A stretch of DNA of 64,000 bases from JAJDNS01 sp963578825 (lineage in GTDB: Bacteria; Acidobacteriota; Vicinamibacteria; Fen-336). The notes beneath the pieces are model-generated. The model saw nothing but the letters and a program-made list of their open reading frames with translations. It made no database searches and had not been told where the DNA came from. The position numbers were made by a program, and so were the translations under genes. The first letter of the stretch is position 1; every line of letters begins with the position of its first letter. Below, piece by piece: positions 1 to 7,367 of the stretch. The DNA lies in contig CAUZDW010000003.1 of NCBI GenBank assembly GCA_963578825.1, positions 62,001-126,000 on the forward strand, read 5' to 3'.

Positions 1-197
1 CCCGCGAGACCCCGGCGATACAAGTTGAAGAAGCGAACGTCGTGGAGGATCACGCGGCGCCCGAGTCGAGCCCCGAGCAGCCGCAGCCAGGGGGCACGCA
101 GCTGGGGGACGAGGGCCAGCCGGTAGGGGATCATCGCCAGGGTGTAGAAGCCGAAGCGGGCCGCGCGGCGCCAACCGATCTCGTCGAGCGCCTTCAC
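1..197 (-). CDS. Acyltransferase N-terminus (left-handed beta-helix type), partial
   Basis: Only the first ~65 codons are in the window; the gene runs off the left edge. The GTG start at 197 overlaps the stop of the upstream glycosyltransferase (GTGA). The translated part has a basic N-terminus, a short hydrophobic stretch, then a segment with the pattern LRxxWLRLLGARLGRRV followed by RFFNLYRRG. That pattern is typical of the lead-in to WbbJ/CysE-like hexapeptide acyltransferases that O-acetylate surface sugars. The hexapeptide repeats themselves would lie outside the window, so the family call is inference. Its place as third gene after an aminotransferase and a glycosyltransferase fits a surface-polysaccharide role. 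Confidence 0.5.
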   Translation of the reverse strand, partial: MKALDEIGWRRAARFGFYTLAMIPYRLALVPQLRAPWLRLLGARLGRRVILHDVRFFNLYRRGLA

Positions 198-925
198 GAG
201 GGCCCCTTGCCCAGCGATCGCCTGAAGTGCAGGAGCTTCTGGAAGTAGCGCACCGAGTCCCGCACGCCGCTCACGGTCGACGTCTTGTCCACCCGGCGGA
301 TATAGGCGCCCGGGATCTCTTCCACCGTCAAGCCTTTGCGTCCGGCCCGGGCCATGAACTCCGTGTCCCAGAACCAGCCCTCGTCTTCGATCTCGTCGAG
401 CAGGGGCAGAACTCTCTCCTTGCGGAAAAACTTGTAGCCGGTCTCCGTGTCCCTGTAGGGCACCTGCAGCAGCTTCCTCACCAGGAACGAGTATCCATGG
501 CTCATGAAGTAGCGGTCCAGCGAGCTGAGCTGGAAGGCGTAGATCCGTTGCACCGTGGCGATGTCCGCTCCGCCCTCGATCGCACGGACGAGCGAGGGGA
601 TGTATCGGCAATGGACCTCGAGGTCGACGTCGAGGTAGCCGACGATCGTGCCCCGGGCCGCCCGGAACCCGTCCGCCACCGTCGCCCCGCGGCCGCGGTT
701 CTTCTCGTGCAGGATGAGCCGCAGGTCGAGATGACGGTGCGAGTCGACGATCTTCCGGAGGATGTCCCGGGTGCTGTCCCGGCTCAGATCGTCCACGAAG
801 AGCACCTCGAAGGGCCACGGGCTCTGCAAGAGGGTCTCGCGGATCTCTTCGAAGCTTCTCTCGATGTGCTCGGCCTCGTTGTAGCAGGCGAGCACGACGC
901 TGACATGCGGCGGCTGCTCGCTCAC
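194..925 (-). CDS. Family 2 glycosyltransferase, dolichol-phosphate-mannose-synthase-like
   Basis: A 243-residue GT-A protein that would transfer a nucleotide-activated sugar, probably to a polyprenyl phosphate carrier at the inner face of the membrane. It opens with SVVLACYNEAEHI, has VDDLSRDST in the nucleotide-binding region, a DxD-type metal motif in LDVDLEV near residue 100, and GWFWDTE near residue 183, all usual for DPM1-like enzymes. I see no C-terminal membrane pair, so it resembles the short soluble class. The GTG start at 925 overlaps the stop of the aminotransferase (GTGA), and its own stop overlaps the next start, so the three genes form one translationally coupled unit. The acceptor is not known. 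Confidence 0.8.
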   Translation of the reverse strand: MSEQPPHVSVVLACYNEAEHIERSFEEIRETLLQSPWPFEVLFVDDLSRDSTRDILRKIVDSHRHLDLRLILHEKNRGRGATVADGFRAARGTIVGYLDVDLEVHCRYIPSLVRAIEGGADIATVQRIYAFQLSSLDRYFMSHGYSFLVRKLLQVPYRDTETGYKFFRKERVLPLLDEIEDEGWFWDTEFMARAGRKGLTVEEIPGAYIRRVDKTSTVSGVRDSVRYFQKLLHFRRSLGKGPS

Positions 926-2073
926 CGTTGTCCCGTCTCTCGCACGGCCTCGATCACGTAGTCGATGTCGTCCTCGCTCAGCCGGGCATGGAGAGGAAGC
1001 CGCAGCAGCGTGGAAGCCACCCGGTCGGTCACGGGCAGCGACAGGCCGTCGCTGCCGAGCGTCTTTCCGTGAGGCGCGGTGTGGAGGGGAATGTAGTGGA
1101 ACGACGCCATGACGCCACGCTCCCGGAGAATCGAGAGAGCCTGGTCCCGACTCGCCCCGTCCGGGTAGAGCAGATGGAAGATGTGGTGGTTCGTCTCCCG
1201 GTCCGGAAGCTCCGAGGGCAGCCGCACCCCGGTGGCCCCGGCCCACTCGGCGAGCCCCGCCCGATACCGGGCCGTCACCTCGGCCCGCCGCGCCTCGACT
1301 TCCCGCACCTTGTCGAGCTGGGCCTCGAGGATCGCAGCCAGCACGTCGGAGAGGATGTAGCTGGAGCCTTCCGCCACCCACGTGTACTTGTCCACCTCGC
1401 CGCGCAGGAAGGCGGAGCGGTTGGTGCCCTTCTCGCGGATGATCTCGGCCCGCCGCACCAGCTCCGGGTCTCCCATGGCGAGCGCCCCGCCCTCGCCGCA
1501 GGTGATGTTCTTCGACTCGTGAAAGCTGAAGCAGCCGGCGTCGCCCAGGGTCCCCAGCGCACGGCCTCGGAAACGGGCCCCCAGTGCCTGGGCGGCGTCC
1601 TCCACGACCCTGAGACCCTTCTGCCGGCTCAGATCCAGCAGGACCTCCATGTCGGGCGCCACCCCTGAGTAGTGCACAGGCATGAGGACCGCCGTCCGCG
1701 GAGTGATCCGCCGCTCGACGTCGGCGGGGTCGAGGCCGAGGGTCGTCTCCTCGATGTCGGCGAACACCGGACGAGCGCCGACCCGAAGCACCGCGTTGGC
1801 CGTGGAGACGAAAGTGAACGAGGGGCAGATCACCTCCTGCCCCTCTCCGACGCCCAGGGCCAGGAGCGCCAGCTCCATCGCGTGCGTGCACGAGGTGGTG
1901 AGCAGCACCCGTCCGGTGTCGAGCTCGGCGGCCAGCCGTTGCTCGACGCGACGTCCGATCGGACCGTCGCCCGCGACCCGCCCGCCGAGCGCGGCTCGAA
2001 CGGCTTCGAGCTCACGCTCGTCGAGCCAGGGGACGTGGTAGGGAACCGTTCGACTCTTGCGCGAAGTCCCCAT
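922..2073 (-). CDS. wecE: PLP-dependent sugar aminotransferase, WecE/RffA-like
   Basis: A DegT/DnrJ/EryC1-family enzyme of 383 residues, expected to aminate a dTDP-4-keto-6-deoxyhexose for surface glycan synthesis. Motifs shared with E. coli WecE include SFTFVSTANAV, VHYSGVAPDM, VVEDAAQ, the Schiff-base lysine in FHESKNITCGEGGA, REKGTNRS and VDKYTWV. Two in-frame ATGs are possible, at 2085 and 2073; 2073 is chosen because it avoids the palindrome and lies 10 nt after a -10-like TAGCAT. It heads a three-gene minus-strand unit with the glycosyltransferase and acyltransferase. The family match is clear; the exact sugar (4-amino-galactose or another) is inferred from resemblance only. Confidence 0.85.
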   Translation of the reverse strand: MGTSRKSRTVPYHVPWLDERELEAVRAALGGRVAGDGPIGRRVEQRLAAELDTGRVLLTTSCTHAMELALLALGVGEGQEVICPSFTFVSTANAVLRVGARPVFADIEETTLGLDPADVERRITPRTAVLMPVHYSGVAPDMEVLLDLSRQKGLRVVEDAAQALGARFRGRALGTLGDAGCFSFHESKNITCGEGGALAMGDPELVRRAEIIREKGTNRSAFLRGEVDKYTWVAEGSSYILSDVLAAILEAQLDKVREVEARRAEVTARYRAGLAEWAGATGVRLPSELPDRETNHHIFHLLYPDGASRDQALSILRERGVMASFHYIPLHTAPHGKTLGSDGLSLPVTDRVASTLLRLPLHARLSEDDIDYVIEAVRETGQR

Positions 2074-2080
2074 TTTCCCG

Positions 2081-2096
2081 CGCATGCTAGCATGCG
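2081..2096. promoter_or_regulatory. Perfect 16-bp palindrome with -10-like element between divergent genes
   Basis: CGCATGCTAGCATGCG reads the same on both strands. It contains TGCTAGCAT on each strand, an extended -10-like element. On the minus strand the hexamer ends 10 nt before the aminotransferase ATG at 2073. It could be a promoter for the minus unit, a regulator site, or both. One 16-bp palindrome is expected by chance in about 64 kb, so the position, not the symmetry alone, makes it notable. Confidence 0.4.
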
Positions 2097-4360
2097 TCGG
2101 CGCGGCGCCCGTTGAAGCGGCCCGCGGGGGAGGGCCCATCCCGGTCGAGACCGTTCCCACCAGGCGTGACGAGCGCTGGGCGTGGCGCGCAGTCGGTCTC
2201 GCGCACCTCGCGTCCACGCTCTGGGTCTTCGGCGGGGCCCTCGTCGGAGGGAAGGTCCTCTACTTCCGCGACCTGTCCTCTCAGTACGCCCCCGATTTCA
2301 CGTTCGTCGCCGAGGCACTGCGGCAGGGCATCTGGCCCCTCTGGAACCCGGCCAACAACGCCGGCGAGCCGTACCTGCTCGCCTATCCCGTGGATCTGGC
2401 GCTCCTCCTCGTGGGAGGTCGGCTGGCCCCTCTGGGCGTGGGCGCCGCCCTGCACCTCCTGATCGCTTTGTTTGGTGCGTCTTTCCTGGCCCGCCGAATC
2501 GGGATGGGGCCGGCGGCCGCCTGGCTGTGTGGGACGGTCTATGGCCTGGGCGGCGTGGTCCTTTCCACCGTGAACCTCCTGCCGCTCTTCCAGGCGGCGG
2601 CCTGGGCGCCCTGGGTGCTCGACGCCTGGATCGCCGCGACCCGCTCTCCAACCGGCCGCCGGCTCGCGGTGCTGGCCTTCGTCGCCGCGCTTCAGGCCAG
2701 CACGCTCGCGGCCGAGATCGTCCTGCAGACGGCCCTCGTCGGACTCTTCCTGCTGGAGGACTGGACGGCACTACGGGGTCGTCGCCTCGCTCGGCTCGCC
2801 CTGGCCGGGGTCCTCGCGTTGGCCCTGGCCGCGCCGGCGGTGCTCGGGGCCAGGGCTCTCGTGGCCGGCACTGCCCGTGGCGAGGGGTTCGTCCTGACCG
2901 AAGCCCTGGGCTTCTCGCTCCATCCCGTGGTTCTCGCCGAGCTCGCCCTGCCGAAGCTCCTCGGCGACCCGCAGGCCTTCTCCGATGCCGACTTCTGGGG
3001 TCGAGCCTATTTCCCCCACGGCTCCCCGTACCTGCTGACCCTCTACCTCGGCCTCCCGGCCCTGCTCGTGGCGGCGGGGGCCCGAGGCCGGCGGCGGCTC
3101 TGGGTTCTGGCGCTGGTCGGTCTCGCTTTCGCCCTCGGTCGGTACGGCCCCCTGGGCCTCCTCCCCGCCGAGCTCGTGCTGCCGCTGCGCGGCCCCCAGA
3201 AATTCCTTTTCTTGACTCACGTGGCGATGGCGCTCCTTGCGGGCTTCGGCCTGGACCGGTCGCTGCACGAGGTCCGCCGGCCGTCTGCACGCACGCTCCT
3301 CCCGGTTCTCCCGGGTGCCGCGCTGGTCGTCCTCGCCCTGGCGCTGTTCTTCTGGCCGATCCCTCTGCGGGGCCTGCTCGCGCACCTCGCGCCACCTCTG
3401 CTCGATCCGCGAGGACTCGAAGCGATCACCCGCCTCTGGGCGCCCGGGTGGCTGGCCAGCGGCGCACTGGCCCTCGCTGTCGGCCTCTCCCTCTCCCGTG
3501 GCGGTCAGCTGGCTCTTGCGGCAGGCGGCCTCGTCGCCGTCGATCTCCTGATCGTCAACGGCGCCGTCAACCCCCTCACCCAGGCCAGCTTCTACGAGCT
3601 GCGGCCGGATGTGGAGGCGCTCGTTCGGCCCGCCTCGGCCGAGGGGCGCTATCGCTGGTTCTCCTATGGCGTGGCGCACACGCCCGGACTCCGCTTCGAG
3701 CCCGAGATGGCCCGAGCCCGATCGGACGTCTGGCTCTACTACCTGGACCGGCAGGCGCTTCTGCCCCGGACTCCGGCTCTGGACGGCCTCGAGGCGGCCC
3801 TCGACGTCGATCGCACCGGCTGGTCCCGACCGGGGACGACGCTCCGGGTCGAGGAGGCGTCTCCCCAGCGGTTCCGGGAGCACCATGAGAGGCTGCGCTC
3901 CGCGAACGTCCGCTGGGTCCTGTCCTTCCGGCCTCTGCCCGACGACCTCGTGACCCGACGCGGGGAGGTCAAGCTGCCGGAGATCCGGGCGCCGCTGGGG
4001 CTCTACGAGCTGCGCCGTCCCCTTTCTCGGGCGTTCTGGGTGGCCCGCGCCGACGCGACGGAGCCCGCGCCCGGTGGCGCCCGGGTGGCGTACGAGCGGT
4101 TGGGCCCCCATACAGTGAGGCTGAAGGCAAGGACGCCTCCCGGTTTCCTGGTGGTTCTGGATGGCTATCACCCGGACTGGACGGCCGAGGACCGGTCAGG
4201 ATCGGTGGCGCTTCAACGGGGGCTCGGGCGCTATCAGATCCTGGCGACTCCGGGGGGAGAACGCGAGATCACCCTACGGTACCGCCCGGTGTGGCCGCGG
4301 GTGGCCTTCATTCTGGCCGCTTTGGGGATCGTCGGGCTGGCGGTCCTCGTCCGACGGTGA
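2084..4360 (+). CDS. YfhO-like multi-pass membrane protein (first copy)
   Basis: A 758-residue integral membrane protein of the YfhO family (GT-C-like fold; characterised Gram-positive members glycosylate cell-wall polymers). It has a conserved luminal segment soon after the first membrane span (YFRDLSSQYAPDF, then WPLWNPANNAGEPYLL), about a dozen hydrophobic spans to residue ~500, and a soluble C-terminal beta-rich domain ending in a single span (VAFILAALGIVGLAVL). ATG 2084 is the first start that does not overlap the minus-strand aminotransferase; ATG 2057 is an alternative. No good ribosome binding site is visible, so the start is uncertain. A glycosyltransferase role is inferred from family and from the sugar genes beside it. 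Confidence 0.75.
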   Translation: MLACVGAAPVEAARGGGPIPVETVPTRRDERWAWRAVGLAHLASTLWVFGGALVGGKVLYFRDLSSQYAPDFTFVAEALRQGIWPLWNPANNAGEPYLLAYPVDLALLLVGGRLAPLGVGAALHLLIALFGASFLARRIGMGPAAAWLCGTVYGLGGVVLSTVNLLPLFQAAAWAPWVLDAWIAATRSPTGRRLAVLAFVAALQASTLAAEIVLQTALVGLFLLEDWTALRGRRLARLALAGVLALALAAPAVLGARALVAGTARGEGFVLTEALGFSLHPVVLAELALPKLLGDPQAFSDADFWGRAYFPHGSPYLLTLYLGLPALLVAAGARGRRRLWVLALVGLAFALGRYGPLGLLPAELVLPLRGPQKFLFLTHVAMALLAGFGLDRSLHEVRRPSARTLLPVLPGAALVVLALALFFWPIPLRGLLAHLAPPLLDPRGLEAITRLWAPGWLASGALALAVGLSLSRGGQLALAAGGLVAVDLLIVNGAVNPLTQASFYELRPDVEALVRPASAEGRYRWFSYGVAHTPGLRFEPEMARARSDVWLYYLDRQALLPRTPALDGLEAALDVDRTGWSRPGTTLRVEEASPQRFREHHERLRSANVRWVLSFRPLPDDLVTRRGEVKLPEIRAPLGLYELRRPLSRAFWVARADATEPAPGGARVAYERLGPHTVRLKARTPPGFLVVLDGYHPDWTAEDRSGSVALQRGLGRYQILATPGGEREITLRYRPVWPRVAFILAALGIVGLAVLVRR

Positions 4361-4400
4361 GTCCGTGTGCCCCCTCTCATGCAGGGCCCGGCACGGAGCA

Positions 4401-4409
4401 TGCTATTCT
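4401..4409 (+). promoter_or_regulatory. Extended -10-like element upstream of pilB
   Basis: TGCTATTCT, the same nine bases as in front of aroB (minus strand, 42870-42878). It ends 8 nt before a GTG that opens a 24-codon frame (4418-4492), the spacing seen at other proposed leaderless starts in this window. Confidence 0.4.
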
Positions 4410-4417
4410 TTCGACGC

Positions 4418-4492
4418 GTGCACGTAAAGCGGCAGCAAATCGGACAGATGATCGACAATGAGGACTTGACACTATCTAGACCAGCACGTTAG
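4418..4492 (+). CDS. Possible 24-codon leader ORF before pilB
   Basis: GTG at 4418 opens a 24-codon frame ending with TAG at 4490-4492. The peptide is basic then acidic (contains VKRQQIGQMIDNEDLT) and matches nothing I can name. Its only support is position: it starts 8 nt after an extended -10 element, and its 3' part overlaps the TTGACA promoter for pilB. It may be a leader peptide, or chance. Confidence 0.2.
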   Translation: MHVKRQQIGQMIDNEDLTLSRPAR

Positions 4493-4495
4493 CAT
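4466..4495 (+). promoter_or_regulatory. Sigma-70-type promoter for the pilB-pilT-pilC unit
   Basis: A consensus -35 TTGACA at 4466-4471 is followed by an 18-nt spacer and TAGCAT at 4490-4495. The surrounding DNA is clearly more AT-rich than the genes. The expected start near 4502 leaves a leader of about 40 nt before the pilB ATG at 4544. Confidence 0.55.
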
Positions 4496-4543
4496 CTGAC
4501 GACTAAATTGTTATAGGAATTAACTTTTTTCAATTGAGAGCGA

Positions 4544-4905
4544 ATGCCTGTCAGGCTTGGTGAGTTGCCGCTGAAGGAGAACATGGTCTCTCCGCAGCAG
4601 CTTCAGGACGCACTCAACCATCAGAAGATGAGCGGGGGCAAGCTCGGCAAGGCCTTCGTCTCGCTCGGGTTCGTGAAGGACGAGGAGATCACGAGCCTGC
4701 TCTCGCGCCAGTACGGCGTCCCGTCGATCAACCTCGATCACTTCGAGGTCGACCCCGCGATCTGATCATGGTCGGTGCGACCGCGATCGAGATCAAGAGA
4801 AAGGCCCTGGAGGAGGGGATGCTCACCCTCCGGATGAGCGGCCTCGAGAAGATCAAGGCCGGGACCACGACGGTGGAGGAGGTCCTCCGAGAGACCGTCC
4901 TCTAG
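4544..4905 (+). pseudogene. pilB: pilB remnant: both ends of the pilus extension ATPase, core deleted
   Basis: PilB is the hexameric ATPase that powers pilin polymerisation, usually about 565 residues. Here only its ends are present. ATG 4544 opens a 73-codon frame with a typical MshEN/GspE N-terminal domain (LGELPLKENMVSPQQLQ, then QYGVPSINLDHFEVDPA), ended by TGA at 4763. Immediately after, in another frame, comes the family C-terminus (KALEEGMLTLRMSGLEK, then TTVEEVLRETVL), stopping at 4905. Walker A and B, the Asp and His boxes and the zinc cysteines, about 450 residues, are missing. The join sits at GATCTGATC, where GATC is repeated. It is either a real deletion mediated by microhomology or an assembly join. 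The rest of the pilus locus looks intact. Confidence 0.85.
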
Positions 4906-4977
4906 GCGACAGAAAGACGCGCGGGTCCGGCTCTCGTCGTGGGCCAGTCCGGCCGTCGTTAGTAAGGGGGTCATGGC

Positions 4978-6081
4978 GTGGCCGTCAGCCTTCACCAGCT
5001 GCTCAAGACGATGACCGAGATGGGGGGCACCGACCTCCACGTCACCACGAACACGCCGGCGCAGATCCGTGTCGACGGCAAGCTGCGCCCGCTGGACCTG
5101 CCTCCGCTCAACGCGGTGGAGACCAAGCAGCTCGCCTACAGCGTCCTCACCGACGCGCAGAAGCATCGCTTCGAGGAGAGCCTCGAGCTGGACTTCAGCT
5201 TCGGGATCAAGGGCATGGCGCGGTTCCGGGCCAACGTCTTCATGCAAAGGGGCGCGGTGGCGGCCGTCTACCGGACCATCCCGTACGAGATCAAGACCTT
5301 CAAGGATCTCGGCCTGCCCAAGGTGGTGGCTCAGATCTGCGACAAGCCCCGGGGACTGGTCCTCGTGACCGGGCCCACCGGCTCGGGCAAGTCCACGACC
5401 CTCGCCGCGATGCTCGACAAGATCAACTCCGAGCGCCACGAGCACATGATCACCATCGAGGACCCGATCGAGTACCTGCACCGGCACAAGAAGTGTGTCG
5501 TGAACCAGCGGGAGGTCCACACCGACACGCACGGGTTTGCGGCGGCGTTGCGCGCCGCGCTCCGTGAGGACCCCGACATCGTGCTGATCGGTGAGATGCG
5601 CGACCTCGAGACCATCGAGTCGGCGCTCCGGATCGCCGAGACCGGCCATCTCACCTTTGCCACGCTTCACACGAACTCGGCCGCACAGACCATCAACCGA
5701 ATCGTCGACGTTTTTCCCGCGCACCAGCAGTCCCAGGTGCGTGCGCAGCTGTCGCTCGTGCTGGAGGGGATCATGTGTCAGAGCCTCCTCCCTCGCGCGA
5801 GCGGCACCGGGCGCGTGTTGGCCATGGAGATCCTCATACCCAACCCGGCGGTGCGCAACCTGATTCGCGAGGACAAGATCCATCAAATCTACTCCGCCAT
5901 GCAGGCGGGCCAGGAGAAGCACGGCATGCAGACGTTCAACCAGTCGCTTGCCACCAGCTACTTCGCCAAGCAGCTCACCCTGCAGACCGTGCTCGGGGTG
6001 AGCTCGAAGCCCGAGGAGCTGCAGGACATGATCAACCGAGGCACTGGGCTCTCCGGTGGCCAGCGTCCGGCGGCGCGTTAG
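4978..6081 (+). CDS. pilT: Type IV pilus retraction ATPase PilT
   Basis: A 367-residue PilT/GspE-superfamily ATPase that depolymerises the pilus at the inner-membrane platform. An N-terminal PAS-like domain (GGTDLHVTTNTPAQIRVDG) precedes the RecA-like core with Walker A GPTGSGKST at residues 132-140, an Asp box around TIEDPIEYLH, Walker B in DPDIVLIGEMRD and a His box in TGHLTFATLHT. AVRNLIRE near the C-terminus is the PilT-specific AIRNLIRE motif. GTG 4978 is chosen because AAGGGGG lies 7 nt upstream and the nearby ATG 4973 is out of frame. It follows the damaged pilB and precedes pilC by 18 nt. Confidence 0.95.
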   Translation: MAVSLHQLLKTMTEMGGTDLHVTTNTPAQIRVDGKLRPLDLPPLNAVETKQLAYSVLTDAQKHRFEESLELDFSFGIKGMARFRANVFMQRGAVAAVYRTIPYEIKTFKDLGLPKVVAQICDKPRGLVLVTGPTGSGKSTTLAAMLDKINSERHEHMITIEDPIEYLHRHKKCVVNQREVHTDTHGFAAALRAALREDPDIVLIGEMRDLETIESALRIAETGHLTFATLHTNSAAQTINRIVDVFPAHQQSQVRAQLSLVLEGIMCQSLLPRASGTGRVLAMEILIPNPAVRNLIREDKIHQIYSAMQAGQEKHGMQTFNQSLATSYFAKQLTLQTVLGVSSKPEELQDMINRGTGLSGGQRPAAR

Positions 6082-6099
6082 TCGTTTCGGGAGGAGCCG

Positions 6100-7302
6100 A
6101 TGCCAGCTTTCGTCTGGAAGGGTAAGACGCGCGACGGCAAGGCGGTTTCGGGTGAGCGCGTGGCCGACAACAAGGAAACGGTCATGGCGCTCCTGCGCCG
6201 GGACCAGGTCCTCGTGTCGTCGGTCAAGGAGAAGGGACGCGAGTTCTCGTTGCCGAAGTTCGGGGGCGGCGTTCCCGCCAAGGAGCTGGCGATCTTCACA
6301 CGGCAGTTCTCGGTGATGATCGACGCCGGTCTTCCCCTCGTCCAGTGTCTCGAGATCCTGGGCAGCCAGCAGGAGAACAAGACCTTCGCCAAGGTCCTCC
6401 AGCAGACCCGCATGGACGTCGAGGGCGGCGCAAGCCTGGCCGACGCCATGCGCAAGCATCGCAAGGTGTTCGACGATCTCTTCACGAACATGATCGCAGC
6501 GGGCGAGGCCGGCGGTATCCTCGACACGATCCTGAAGCGCCTGGCTACCTACATCGAGAAGTCGGTCAAGCTCACCTCGCAGGTCAAGGGCGCGATGGTC
6601 TACCCGATTGCGGTTCTCGGAATCGCGGGCATCGTCATCGCGGTCATTCTCTGGAAGGTCATCCCGACCTTCGCGGCCATGTTCGCCGGTCTCGGCGCGG
6701 AGCTTCCGCTGCCGACCCGCTTCGTGATCGCCCTCAGCGACTGGTTCGTGCGACTGCTTCCGTTCCTCATCATCGGCGGCGTGCTCCTGGTGTACGCCTT
6801 CAATAAGTACTACGCCACCCACAGCGGCCGGCGGGTCGTGGACAAGATCCTCATCAAGTCCCCGATCCTCGGGGTGCTGATGCAGAAGATCGCCGTGGCG
6901 CGGTTCTGTCGAACCCTCTCCACGCTCATTTCTTCGGGCGTTCCGATTCTCGACGGGCTGGAGATCACCGCTCGCACGGCCGGGAACGCGATCATCGAGG
7001 ACGCGATCATGGCCGTGCGCAAGGGTGTGGAGAGCGGCCTGACCATCGCCCAGCCCTTGAAGGAAACCAAGGTCTTTCCCGCGATGGTGATCCAGATGAT
7101 CGGCGTCGGTGAGCAGACCGGCGCCCTCGACAGCATGTTGAGCAAGATTGCCGACTTCTATGAGGACGAGGTCGACCAGGCGGTGGCGAACCTGCTCACG
7201 CTGATGGAGCCGATCATGATCCTCTTCCTGGGTGTGGCCGTCGGCGGCATCATCGTAGCGATGTATCTGCCGCTGTTCGACCTCATCAGCAAGCTCTCCT
7301 GA
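6100..7302 (+). CDS. pilC: Type IV pilus inner-membrane platform protein PilC
   Basis: A 400-residue GspF/PilC-family protein on which the extension and retraction ATPases act. It has the two repeated GspF domains (FTRQFSVMIDAGLPLVQCLE near residue 67 and FCRTLSTLISSGVPILDGLE near 270), each followed by hydrophobic segments, and a final span near residues 370-390. A GGAGGAG ribosome site lies before ATG 6100. Length and domain layout are normal, so platform function appears intact even though pilB upstream is not. Confidence 0.95.
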   Translation: MPAFVWKGKTRDGKAVSGERVADNKETVMALLRRDQVLVSSVKEKGREFSLPKFGGGVPAKELAIFTRQFSVMIDAGLPLVQCLEILGSQQENKTFAKVLQQTRMDVEGGASLADAMRKHRKVFDDLFTNMIAAGEAGGILDTILKRLATYIEKSVKLTSQVKGAMVYPIAVLGIAGIVIAVILWKVIPTFAAMFAGLGAELPLPTRFVIALSDWFVRLLPFLIIGGVLLVYAFNKYYATHSGRRVVDKILIKSPILGVLMQKIAVARFCRTLSTLISSGVPILDGLEITARTAGNAIIEDAIMAVRKGVESGLTIAQPLKETKVFPAMVIQMIGVGEQTGALDSMLSKIADFYEDEVDQAVANLLTLMEPIMILFLGVAVGGIIVAMYLPLFDLISKLS

Positions 7303-7321
7303 CGAGCGAAGGGGGCTACCG

Positions 7322-7349
7322 CGCCCCAGCGGCCGGTGCCGCCGGGGCG
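7322..7349 (+). other. Hairpin between pilC and pilS
   Basis: CGCCCC and GGGGCG enclose GCGGC/GCCGC with a CGGT loop, giving about 11 pairs with one mismatch. There is no T run. It could reduce read-through from the structural genes into the regulatory pair, or mark an mRNA end. Confidence 0.4.
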
Positions 7350-7367
7350 TGACCGCAGCGCGGGATT

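Noticed and set aside
194..1891. Long frame extending the left-edge glycosyltransferase upstream
   Set aside because: The upstream part is a shadow of the aminotransferase; motif order begins at GTG 925.
2298..3395. Minus-strand frame of 365 codons inside the first YfhO-like gene
   Set aside because: Its product is almost only Arg, Pro, Gly and Ala, the usual result of reading a GC-rich gene on the wrong strand.
4738..6822. Minus-strand frame of 694 codons opposite pilT and pilC
   Set aside because: No known domain, His/Asp/Arg-rich composition, and it lies wholly antisense to two well-supported genes.
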